From Mastigias papua (taxonomy: Eukaryota; Cnidaria; Scyphozoa; Rhizostomeae; Mastigiidae), in NCBI GenBank assembly GCA_964019165.1, contig OZ025278.1:7430718-7494717 (forward strand): a stretch of 64,000 nt of DNA, in the 5' to 3' direction. The position numbers were made by a program, and so were the translations under genes. The notes beneath the pieces were generated by a model that saw only the letters and a list, made by a program, of their open reading frames with translations, did not search any database and was not told the origin of the DNA. This document shows positions 36,110 to 46,078 of the stretch, one piece after another (the stretch's first letter is position 1; every line of letters starts with the position of its first letter).

Positions 36110-37195
36110 ATGAGTGAAATGGAAGATATGGATATTATAGAAAACGACGTTAATGGTGCTGGAAGTCATAGCGTTGAATGTGCCTCGTCCGGCAGGTGTC
36201 CCATAGGTGAGCAGCGTGGGCCCGGTCGACATCAATCTACTGCTAGAACTGGGTGGACTAAAGAAATGAACATAGCTGTCATGGACTATTACTTTTTAAG
36301 TAACCCTGTTGATGAAAATGGTAAGCCAATTAGGGGTTACGGAAGACGAATGCATGGTATTTGGAATGAAAAGCAAAGTTTTCATGTAGCTGAATAAAGG
36401 TTGTGTGACCAAGCTCGAATGATACGTAAAAATGGGTGGTTAAGAGAATGGCAACTTGCCGATATTAAGAAGAGACTGGTGATTATAAGTGTTGAAGAGA
36501 ATGGAAACAATGAAACTTGTGTAGGTAAGGAGCCAGTAGAAGAGAATGACATGGTAAACGTCATAAATCATGGTCCTTTGACTTCTGCAACTATGCTAGA
36601 ACTGAGTCATCAGGATAGATAACTTGTAGAGGGAATAAAAAGCACTATAGAAAGCGATCTTGACACAGAACTACAAGGATTTAAAAAGATGGAGAGAGCA
36701 TTACTTAGTGAGCATGTACAAAATGTAAATAGAATATAGGCTAACATAATAGCAGATAATATAACAGCAACAAATAATTTAGTACCGGCTTGTGCTATCT
36801 TGATTAGATGAAAATTAGGTCTTAAGCCTAGGCTTAAAAGAATAGAAACAATCGAGCCTTGGTGGAAGAGAAGAATGAATCAGTCAATTAAGGAGATACG
36901 TAGACATATTAATTTGCTTGAAAAAGGAGAAGAGGCGATCTCAAAAAGACTGAACAATATAAGATTATTGAGCAGAAATACAAAGTCAAGAGAACGGGGT
37001 TAGGCATAATTTTAGAAGAGTTGAAGCAACTATTACAAGGAAAGTCTATGAAGATAAAGATGTATAATCAGAGAATCGAACAATACATATTAAATAGATT
37101 GTTCCACCAAGACCAAAAGAGAGTATACCAACAGTTGAACGGAGAGGCAAATAGTGATGGATAGCCTGATGCTGATGAAGGGAGGCGATTTTGGA
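36110..37195 (+). pseudogene. R4/Dong-like N-terminal region of copy E1
   Basis: Start MSEMEDMDIIENDVNG, Myb-like region TGWTKEMNIAVMDYYFLS, TAA at 36395-36397, then RLCDQARMIRKNGWL. The frame is interrupted by stops at 36620, ~36737 and ~36809 and by frameshifts in the coiled coil (EPWWKRRMNQSIKEIRRHIN at ~36855). It ends abruptly at the chimeric join near 37195. Confidence 0.8.
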
Positions 37196-39853
37196 GTAGT
37201 AACAATGAGTAGAGTAAACGGAGTAAAGCTGAAGGAGGCATTGAAGAAGGTTAATGATTTACTAGAAAAGCTTAACATAGATAGCATCACAGGTATGAAT
37301 GATACAGTATACTATGGTGCAGCTATGGTATGTGAAATCCTTGGTGTCAAAAAGGAAAAGAGATATGATTGAAAGGAACCATGGTGGAAAAGAGACTTGA
37401 CACACAGATAGGAGAGATGAACAAATATCTAGGTAGGGTAAACTCATTAATTGACAAGAAGACTATAACAAAACGACATCAAGATACCTTGGAAATAAAA
37501 TATAAGATCAAACAAAAAGCACTGCATGTAGCTAAGGAGGAAATAAGACAGAGGATCAAAGTAGAAACAGCTAAAATCTCAAGATACCAACAATGAATAA
37601 ATCAGTACCAACGAAACAGGCTGTTCAGAAGCAATGAAAGCAGGTTGTATAAACAACTTAACAATAATACTGATAGAACTGACGAAAATGCCATACCTGA
37701 TGCAGATGAATCAAGAAAATTCTGGTCGGATATTTGGGGTAATAAAGTAGAGCATGACAGAGAGGCAGAATGGATGAATGATTTCAAAATGGGAATGGAG
37801 GATACACCAAAGCAACATAAAGTTGAAATCACTGAAGTAAAGGTGAAAAAGATGCTCAGAATGATTCCCAACTGGAAAGCACCAGGTCCTTACTGGTACA
37901 AGGATTTTGGCTTAAGAATTTTACCAGCATGCACAAATATTTGACAAAGTTTCTTACCCGTTGCCTTGCAGGAGATACACCTGGATGGATGACAAAAGGC
38001 AGAACAGTTCTAATTCAAGAGGATAAATCAAAAGGGATAGAACCAAGTAATTATAGACCAATAACCTGCTTACCACTTGTGTGGAAGCTATTGACTGGAT
38101 TGATATCTGACGAAATCTAAATGTTCTTACAATCTGGGAAACTATTACCCGAGGAACAGAAAGGTTGTAAAAGGAAATCGATGGGAACTGCAGACGTGCT
38201 ATTTAATGACCGATTAGTGCTACGAGAGGCCGGGAGGAGAAAAAAGAGTTTATTAATGGGATGGGTAGTTTACAGAAAAACATATGATATGGTCCCCCAT
38301 TCATGGATATGATTCCCCTAACGCATGTTATAAGAAGGATGAAATCTGGTTATGAGTTTACACAGAGTAAAGAAAAAGTCAACCACGTACTATACATGGA
38401 TGATCTTAAGTTATATGCCAAAACTGAAGAGACATTGGACTGACTTGTTCAAACAGTGAGAGTATTCAGCAAAGACATTGGAATTCAATTTGGATTAGAC
38501 AAATGTGCTGTTCTGACGATGAAGAGAGGAAAGATAGTAAAATCAGACGGAATAGAATTACCTAATGACAAGAAAATAAGATCACTAGAGCAAGATGACA
38601 GTTATAAATATCTAGGTATATTACAATGAGAAGAAATACAGCTGAACGAAGTGAAAGATGAAGTTGGAAAAGAGTACAAAAGGCGTATTAGCTTATAAGG
38701 AAAATACTTGAATCTAAGCTTAATCGTGGCAATATAGTCAAGGCAATTAACACATGGGCTATACCAATATTAAGATACTCAGCTGCATTCCTTGACTGGA
38801 CCATTAATGGGAATGGACTGAAGAACGAGAAAGTTAATCACTATGCATAATGCGATACATCCTAGGAGAAATGTTGACCGTTTATACATACCTCGAGGTG
38901 AAGGAGGTAGAGGACTCCTTAGTGTCGAGGATACAGTGAATTTAGCTAACTTGAGATTGCAAGGGTACGTGAAAATGAGTGATGAAAGGCTGGTTAGTGC
39001 TGCAAGAGGTGCTGATGAAGCTACAAACTAGCAATCAGCTGTGGAAAGTAAACATGAATTCAAGAAACGGAAAAAAGCACGAACGGCAGAGCAATTGGAC
39101 AGCTAAGATACTACACGAACAGATTATCACGCAGACAGAACATCTAGCGGATGAACAACAATGGCTTTGGGTAAAAGATGGCACTTTGAAATGAGAGACA
39201 AAATCGTTCATAATGGAAGCTCAGGAGCCAGCAATCAGAACTAATTTAATCAAAGCAAAGATAGACAAAACCCAGCAGGAAAGTAAGTGTAGAATGTTTG
39301 GTCAAAGTGATGAAAGTGTTAGTCATATTCTGAGAGAGTGCAGTAAGATGGCACAAAAGTAATATAAGCGTCGTCACGACTGGGTTGGAAAGAAGGTTAA
39401 TTGGGAAATCAGCAGACAGTGCGGATTTGATGTTAAAGAGAAATGGTACGAACATGAGCCAAATGCAGTCAGCGAGAACAATGATTTCCATATTCTGTGG
39501 GATTTTGAAGTACTAACTGACCATGAGATTGAGGCAAGAAGGCCTGATATGAGAGTAGCTGATAAAAAGAACAATATATGCAAGATAATTGACTTCACTG
39601 TGCCTTTTGATAGAAGGGTGGATTCAGAGGAAGTGGAAAAAATTGAAAAGTACCAAGATTTAACTAGGGAATTACGACAGATTTAGAGTACAAAAGTGAA
39701 AGTCATCCCTATTGTAATTGGGGCCTTAGGAACTACTCCAAAACTGATAAGAAAGAGGATGGAAGATATCGGCATTGACACAAAGGTTGTGGAATTACAG
39801 AAGAGTGCCACCTTATATTGTGCAAGGATCCTCAGGAAAGTTCTTGACGTTTG
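37196..39853 (+). pseudogene. R4/Dong-like RT and endonuclease of copy E2, QGD box deleted
   Basis: Starts inside the N-terminal region (LKEALKKVNDLLEKLNID). It continues with [29 protein letters not shown] and WVVYRKTYDMVPHSWI, where the first catalytic Asp has become Val (VVYRK versus VDYRK). About 70 codons, including the FQGDSLSPL box, are deleted at ~38310. YMDD survives at 38393-38404. CCHC is altered (CRMFGQSDESVSHILREC, the second Cys replaced by Phe). Nuclease motifs ARRPDMRVAD and IIDFTVPFD are present. There are multiple stops. It ends RILRKVLDV. Confidence 0.85.
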
Positions 39854-39919
39854 AGGAGACTTGTTGTCGCCGAACCTCACGACTTGATTTCTACTGATAT
39901 AGACAGTATGCGTTATGAG

Positions 39920-39932
39920 ATAATAATAATTA
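39920..39932. repeat. (TAA)n tract at the right end of the RLE pile
   Basis: 'taataataattat' after the 3' end of E2, directly followed by a PLE terminal relic. Confidence 0.9.
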
Positions 39933-40049
39933 TAACATCACGTTTATCCGCATCTGGCTATATATTTTGCTTCACCTTTCGGTCGCTATCCAACGTTCCA
40001 TACTCTGACGAGTGTCGGACGTAAAAAGCTTTTCAGTATGCCTAAAACA
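39932..40049 (+). repeat. PLE terminal-repeat relic
   Basis: Inverted copy of 12137-12250, readable over ~110 bases from 'aacatcacg' to 'gcctaaaaca'. No PLE coding sequence is attached on either side. Confidence 0.85.
39999..40040 (+). ncRNA. Hammerhead-like motif, second copy
   Basis: CATACT, CTGACGA, a short stem II region, then AAAGCTTTTC and AGTATG. Stem I is perfect. The GAAA box reads TAAA, so this copy is probably inactive. Confidence 0.42.
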
Positions 40050-40110
40050 CGGTGCCGTGTTTTCGTGCTGTAGTGAAGTTCTGTAGTACTAACAGACTTG
40101 TCAAGTCCTT

Positions 40111-40310
40111 NNNNNNNNNNNNNNNNNNNNNNNNNNNNNNNNNNNNNNNNNNNNNNNNNNNNNNNNNNNNNNNNNNNNNNNNNNNNNNNNNNNNNNNNNN
40201 NNNNNNNNNNNNNNNNNNNNNNNNNNNNNNNNNNNNNNNNNNNNNNNNNNNNNNNNNNNNNNNNNNNNNNNNNNNNNNNNNNNNNNNNNNNNNNNNNNNN
40301 NNNNNNNNNN
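40111..40310. other. Assembly gap (200 N)
   Basis: Exactly 200 N. The last 12 bases before the gap (40099-40110, tgtcaagtcctt) are the same as the first 12 after it (40311-40322), so the two contig ends may simply overlap. Confidence 0.99.
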
Positions 40311-40525
40311 TGTCAAGTCCTTTGGATGCATTTTCAATGACATCGTTGCTAGCTATCACCCAACATCAATGTTACTTTATCATGTTCACACTGTTTGTAA
40401 CTATGCAGATAAGATCTTTTTGATATCATAGTTTTATCATTCCCTATAGATCATGCGTAAACATCGTGTTTTCTCCAATTTGCCAAAAATAACTAGTAAG
40501 AATTCATTTGCATATTCAATTATAG

Positions 40526-40666
40526 AATGCCACTGACAAATCATTAATCATCATTGATGAACTTGGAAGAGGTCTGTCCATGATTGCCATTAACATCTTT
40601 AATTGCCTTGTTTTTAAAGGTTTTGCTCACTATTCTATAGTCTGTATTATGGGTGAACAGAAATAG
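40526..40666 (+). pseudogene. MutS-family (MSH4-like) Walker-B fragment, degenerate
   Basis: The frame reads NATDKSLIIIDELGRGLS. LIIIDELGRG(T)S is the Walker-B signature of MutS ATPases, and the preceding NATDKS is most like MSH4. After it the frame loses the expected TxxG block but keeps a loose FKGFAHYS similar to the region before the conserved TH(F). No Walker A was found nearby, although the gap lies just upstream. It ends at a TAG. It could be a decayed exon or a processed fragment; 'ttatag' just before could be a splice acceptor. Confidence 0.5.
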
Positions 40667-41479
40667 TTCCCGGATAATGTAGTGTGCACATGTATTCTCC
40701 AAAATCCATTGAAGCCTTGCTTTAACAGTTCTTTACATAAGGTTTGATCTTAGCAATACTTATGCAGCTGCATCCATGTTACTAGTCAATAAGAAGAGAA
40801 ACTCAAAGGATAAAATTTCCTTCTCTAATCTGATCAATAAGTCAATCTTCTCTATTCCATAGCTCAGAGAAACATACCCAAAAGTATCTTCAACGTTTCT
40901 ATTCGATATCTATGCAATCCGCTTTCTAGCTCCATTAGTCTTCCCAATTAGGGATACCCCTACTTCTGACTGTTCTATCTACCTTAAGCCTTAGCCCTGC
41001 ACCAGATTGTTGCAGGTGGCAAAAATTATCTTGAGCAGGGCAGATATACCTGGTGACATGACTCTACCCTTCATTTTCTAACAAAATCATTTCAATCCAT
41101 CCAAACATTTGTTTTGTACATGTATGTTTCACCCATTTTTTTTAAATAATTTATTCTTTCTTTTTTGAGTTATCCAAGTAGCGATCTGTAGACTACGGTA
41201 TCAAATGAAGTCTACAATTATATGTTTGAAAAGAATACCCAATTAAGTTTCCACTATTATGTATAAATACTTAGGGAATTGCGGAAATGTTGGGTCAATC
41301 GCATTATTTCTATTTCAAACAGTTTCAAACATCTAGTAACAGTCTAACAACTACAACATGGCCATAATGAAAAGAAGGCAGAACCAAAATGTCAAAAGGA
41401 AGATAAACATGTAGCCGTGAAACGCTTATTAGCTCTGCGCATAAGCAAGACCTGTCGCAGCTACAATTGATAGCTGTAG
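40667..41479. other. No gene recognised
   Basis: AT-rich. Possible weak continuation of the MutS relic near 40745-40780, which I could not confirm. Confidence 0.4.
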
Positions 41480-41866
41480 CTCATTGCAAGCGAAATTTAT
41501 GCCACATATTGTACTTGGTCAGTTTTAGGGCGCTGATTTCGAAAATCGATGTTATACAGGGAAATTCGGGAACTTTAGCCTCGTTTTTACACTTAGAGTC
41601 TTGTTTTTGATCAAAATAGCAATTCTCTCTCGTAATTCACGTTTAGCCATTTCAAGTGCTGCTAGATTGGACGAAAATGATAAAATATACCATTTTGTAA
41701 TAAAAAGACACTTTTACATAATTATTTTCAATAATTACGGTCTATTCTCGACTTCATCCTCAGGAGTCGGTTTTGGAAAGAATTTCATGAAGCACTTTGT
41801 ACGAATACCATGGAAAACGTTTCCATTTACAATCATAAATCCTAGCAAAAGATTCCATAGCTCAAC

Positions 41867-44047
41867 CAAGATCGAGTAAAGTCTGCACGTGCTATCTAGT
41901 GTTCAATACGTTTTCCCTTATTCACTGCTCTGCTCTTCATCTTATTATATGTCGAGAAACGTCTACACATAGCCTCTAAATATGTTGATATAGATGCTAA
42001 TCGAGTTCGAAAATTACGAAAAAGTTACAACTACTTAAAATAGCTATTTACATATATCTAGCCAGATTTAGTATTAACTATGCTCTATATGCTTCATATA
42101 GGCATACATTGCAGTTGCATTGCACTCCCTCCCACTGCTTAATTAGTACGATAAAACTTTGTATAGTTTGAATGGATTTCATACCATTGAAGAATCCTTT
42201 CCATGTTTGGAACCATAAGACTCTTAGACTAATGGTGCCAAATTTCATTTGATTAGGTTTATAGCTAAACAGATTCTATGATTTCCCTGGGAGTGACTCG
42301 TGTTAGCAGTGAATTTAGATAAAACTAGTTCTTGCATAAAAGTCAGGTTTAGCTGCTTCATAGTTTTGTAGACTTCGAAACAAAGATCTCTAATGCGAGA
42401 AACATGCATACAATTTGTGACTCAATTTCCGGCAAATGTTTGAATGAAGATGTGTTGTCATTCAACGGTAATTAGAGGTTTTTCTAGTATATGTTCAATC
42501 TTTTCTAGTAATTTTACAGATGTATATGTAGACACAAGCATTTTCCTTTCTTCACACCCGATTAATTTGTTCAGAGCTTTTCAGTACATTCAGTTACATA
42601 TACATAGTAGCTGGCAAGAATTGGACTTAATACCAGATAATATTTTAGATGAATCGGTTGAAGGTAAAAATTTGTCAACAGCTTGTAAATACAATTCCAA
42701 CAACATCGTGTGCTCCTGCATATTTAGTTAGGTTTAGTTTTATGTGTCATTGCTAGAATACACCTAAAGACCTATTTTAACGATTTATTTGGAGGCGGGC
42801 TATAGTCTAGTTCTGATGGAAACTTTGAAGTACATTTCTGAAAATATTCCATTCTGTGTGTGTGTTAAATTATTTTACATCGATTTTATTTCTAGTTTAC
42901 AAATATACATATATATACACGTAAACTAATCTAAATCGATAACTAAGTAATCATAAATAAAGATTACTTAGTTATCGATTTAGATTAGTTTACGTGTATA
43001 TATATGTATATTTGTAAACTAGAAATAAAATCGATGTAAAATGATTTAACACACACACAGAATGGAATATTTTCAAAAATGTACTTCAAAGTTTCCATCA
43101 GAACTAGGCTATAGCCCGCCTCCAAATAAATCGTTAAAATAGGTCTTTAGGTGTATTCTAGCAATGACACATAAAACTAAACCTAACTAAATATGCAGGA
43201 GCACACGATGTTGTTGGAATTGTATTTACAAGCTGTTGACAAATTTTTACCTTCAACCGATTCATCTAAAATATTATCTGGTATTAAGTCCAATTCTTGC
43301 CAGCTACTATGTATATGTAACTGAATGTACTGAAAAGCTCTGAACAAATTAATCGGGTGTGAAGAAAGGAAAATGCTTGTGTCTACATATACATCTGTAA
43401 AATTACTAGAAAAGATTGAACATATACTAGAAAAACCTCTAATTACCGTTGAATGACAACACATCTTCATTCAAACATTTGCCGGAAATTGAGTCACAAA
43501 TTGTATGCATGTTTCTCGCATTAGAGATCTTTGTTTCGAAGTCTACAAAACTATGAAGCAGCTAAACCTGACTTTTATGCAAGAACTAGTTTTATCTAAA
43601 TTCACTGCTAACACGAGTCACTCCCAGGGGAATCATAGAATCTGTTTAGCTATAGACCTAATCAAATGAAATTTGGCACCATTAGTCTAAGAGTCTTATG
43701 GTTCCAAACATGGAAAGGATTCTTCAATGGTATGAAATCCATTCAAACTATACAAAGTTTTATCGTACTAATTAAGCAGTGGGAGGGAGTGCAATGCAAC
43801 TGCAATGTATGCCTATATGAAGCATATAGAGCATAGTTAATACTAAATCTGGCTAGATATATGTAAATAGCTATTTTAAGTAGTTGTAACTTTTTCGTAA
43901 TTTTCGAACTCGATTAGCATCTATATCAACATATTTAGAGGCTATGTGTAGACGTTTCTCGACATATAATAAGATGAAGAGCAGAGCAGTGAATAAGGGA
44001 AAACGTATTGAACACTAGATAGCACGTGCAGACTTTACTCGATCTTG
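41867..44047. repeat. Giant palindrome: two ~1.09 kb arms with a 9-bp spacer
   Basis: Left arm 41867-42952, right arm 42962-44047, spacer 42953-42961 (ataaataaa). The pairing sum is 85914 at both the centre and the outer ends, so the arms show no net length change. I noted at least five single-base differences between arms, so identity is about 99.5%. The same 95-codon frame therefore appears on both strands (42444-42731 + and 43183-43470 -). Its product is unrecognised. Confidence 0.95.
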
Positions 44048-45429
44048 ATCTGAAAACTGCATGTATTGATGTGCAAATGAATATTCAACTAAGAGAGATA
44101 ATTATAGTCGTTCAAGAGAAACCTGATGAAGATACATGCAAGCCATGGACTAAAGTCTTGGCCCAGAATACATAAGAGAGACAAACACAGAGTTGATTCT
44201 GTAAGAAGCTTCCTGTTTCTACTGATGCAACTCCAGACACCAGTAGTAGCGAATAAGTGATTTAGCAATATGCATGTAATAGTGACAAAACATTATCAAC
44301 GTACGATACACGGCAAGATGTATGACAGTTGATACGAACCAATTGAAGCTATTATGCAAAGACTGAGCAGTTCTTCAAAAACGATTGAAAAAGCTCTTGA
44401 TGACAGAAAAACAGAACTGCAGCTGGAGTCAATAGGAAATGGCATAAAAAAATCGCATATTTTGACTAAATGTTAGCTCTGATGTTCAGGAGAATCATAA
44501 TAAGAAAGGCAAAGCTTTCAGTAATTGAGCTGCCAGTAACTTTCTTGATGATTGAAGTTGATCGAAGCAACCGTACAAGTATCTGGGGACAGTTCGTGAA
44601 AATTATAATACAATGGGTACAGAAAGTGAAGCAACTAGCGGATGCCCTACAGCCACCACTACAGAATCGATCATCAACACTGTCCGACATCTTTGCAGGG
44701 TGTCATTGAAATTCATGTCAACACTGTCTTTTTCTGGCAGATCCCTAGCAGATCTCAATGTTTGTCGAATGGTTTTAAATCGAAGCAATAGCAGTTAGCA
44801 AAAGCCACCGTACAGGAACTGCAAAAGCATACACTTACTGCAAAATGTCTACAAACAGCTGCAATCTGCTTTATACCACTCCATGTAGGCGGCTAGGCAC
44901 GAACGAGGGCTCAAAATGCTCAGAATTACTATCGTCTAGTGACTTGATCATACCCGTTTGAAGATGGATAGCGGCACTGGCCGAGAGAAATTGTGAGCAC
45001 TACGGACCAAATAAAAATTATACTGCTCTCTGATACAATAAAAGTACTTTTGTGATAAACTTGGGGATTTTACAGTATTTGCATGAGATTTATACATATC
45101 AGGAATTTTCGGCACATTTAGTCCGATCCTCTGTCTCTCGTTTACTTTACTGCCGTTGCCTTTTTACGTTTCACAGACAATGAAACTCGTTATGAATTGT
45201 GTTGGTTTGCTTGATTACATGATCCTTAGTTGTCTCCGAGTTATCAAATATGCAACTAATGGAAGTTGCCAAATCGAAGAAGTAGAAAGCAAGCTGCTGT
45301 GGAGCTGTTACTTCAGCTGGTTTCAGTGCTGTAACGCCAAAGAGTTTGCCGTTGACTATCTTTGTAATTTCCTCTTCCAGAATACGAAGAAGAAATGACT
45401 GGGGTGGAAGAGATTATGAGTGTAATCTC
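44048..45429. other. No gene recognised
   Basis: Unique sequence between the palindrome and the right outer arm. Short frames (44470-44709, 45156-45398) have no motif that I know. Confidence 0.4.
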
Positions 45430-45748
45430 GGAAGATACATTTCTGTTGAAAATAATTATATAAAATGTCTTTTTACCCCCAGACATTATTTTTTCATTTT
45501 ATTGCCATCAAGCAGCACTTAAAGTTTTTAAACATGATTTACGAGAATTGCCATTTTTATCGAAAATGAAACTTTAAGTGTAAAAACGAGGCTAGAAGCC
45601 CCCGAATTTTCCTTTTAAAACATCGATTTTCGAAATCAGCGCCCTAAAATTGACCACGTCAACTATGTGGCATAAATGTTCCTTTCGGGGAACGATTCCC
45701 CTTCTCCACCTGGTCTAAATGCTTAGAATATAGGTATGTATTCAGAAT

Positions 45749-45778
45749 GATTTGATTTGATTTGATTTGATTTGATTT
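45749..45778 (+). repeat. (TGATT)n microsatellite
   Basis: Six units of a 5-base repeat. Confidence 0.95.
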
Positions 45779-45849
45779 CACATGTTTTAGGAGGGTAACC
45801 CTTCAGCCACAGCTGATTGTCAAGAGACAATACGTACCAGCTTTGCGGT

Positions 45850-46065
45850 CACTATTAGTCTTCTTATTGGACTCGAAGCCAACAGTTAATTAAAAAAGAC
45901 AAGATAGTCGTACTATTTAGGACTAACGGAAGATCTTACCTTAGAGAATTACCTCTAATCAAAGATGGAGATGGAACAGACGGACAACCTGCATATAACG
46001 AGCGATCCTTTAATAACGACACAGTTCTATAGATGGGCGAAAGAACGTAGTTGTGATAAACATAG
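45850..46065 (-). pseudogene. Decayed endonuclease relic of the R2-like family
   Basis: Nucleotide similarity to 22480-22690, including 'tcaaagatggagatgga' and 'gaagccaacagttaa'. No open frame remains. No TAA tract is visible at its edges, so it is an older insertion or a copy moved by other means. Confidence 0.65.
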
Positions 46066-46078
46066 CGGAATAATCTTC

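Larger units (their letters stand above)
35824..39919 (+). mobile_element. R4/Dong-like RLE element, chimeric copy E (E1 + E2)
   Basis: The 5' part (35824-37195) is a subfamily like B and C. The 3' part (37196-39919) is a different subfamily, closest to copy F. At the join the middle of the N-terminal coiled coil is read twice: PDADEGRRFW from E1 at about 37165, then the earlier WKR...coiled-coil block again from E2, then PDADESRKFW at about 37700. No TAA tract lies at the join. The outer ends have TAA on both sides. Confidence 0.8.
41480..45690. mobile_element. Unclassified inverted-repeat-bounded block with internal giant palindrome
   Basis: The outer arms 41480-41745 and 45430-45690 are diverged inverted copies; the best-kept part is 'gcgctgatttcgaaaatcga' at 41530 against its complement at 45642. 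Inside lies a separate, nearly perfect palindrome (41867-44047). I see no transposase or integrase. It could be a non-autonomous DNA element or a locally rearranged region. Confidence 0.5.

Noticed and set aside
22981..39932. CRISPR array or operon-like organisation
   Set aside because: Spaced repeats are simple TAA tracts and the 'genes' are unrelated retrotransposon copies with eukaryotic features.
40042..40423. Frames spanning the N run
   Set aside because: They consist mostly of undetermined bases.
42444..43470. A 95-codon frame seen twice as a possible conserved gene pair
   Set aside because: The two are the same DNA in the two arms of the palindrome, so the identity is not evidence of coding.
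44470..44798. Overlapping frames on both strands as a gene candidate
   Set aside because: No recognisable domain, and open frames occur on both strands, as expected by chance.
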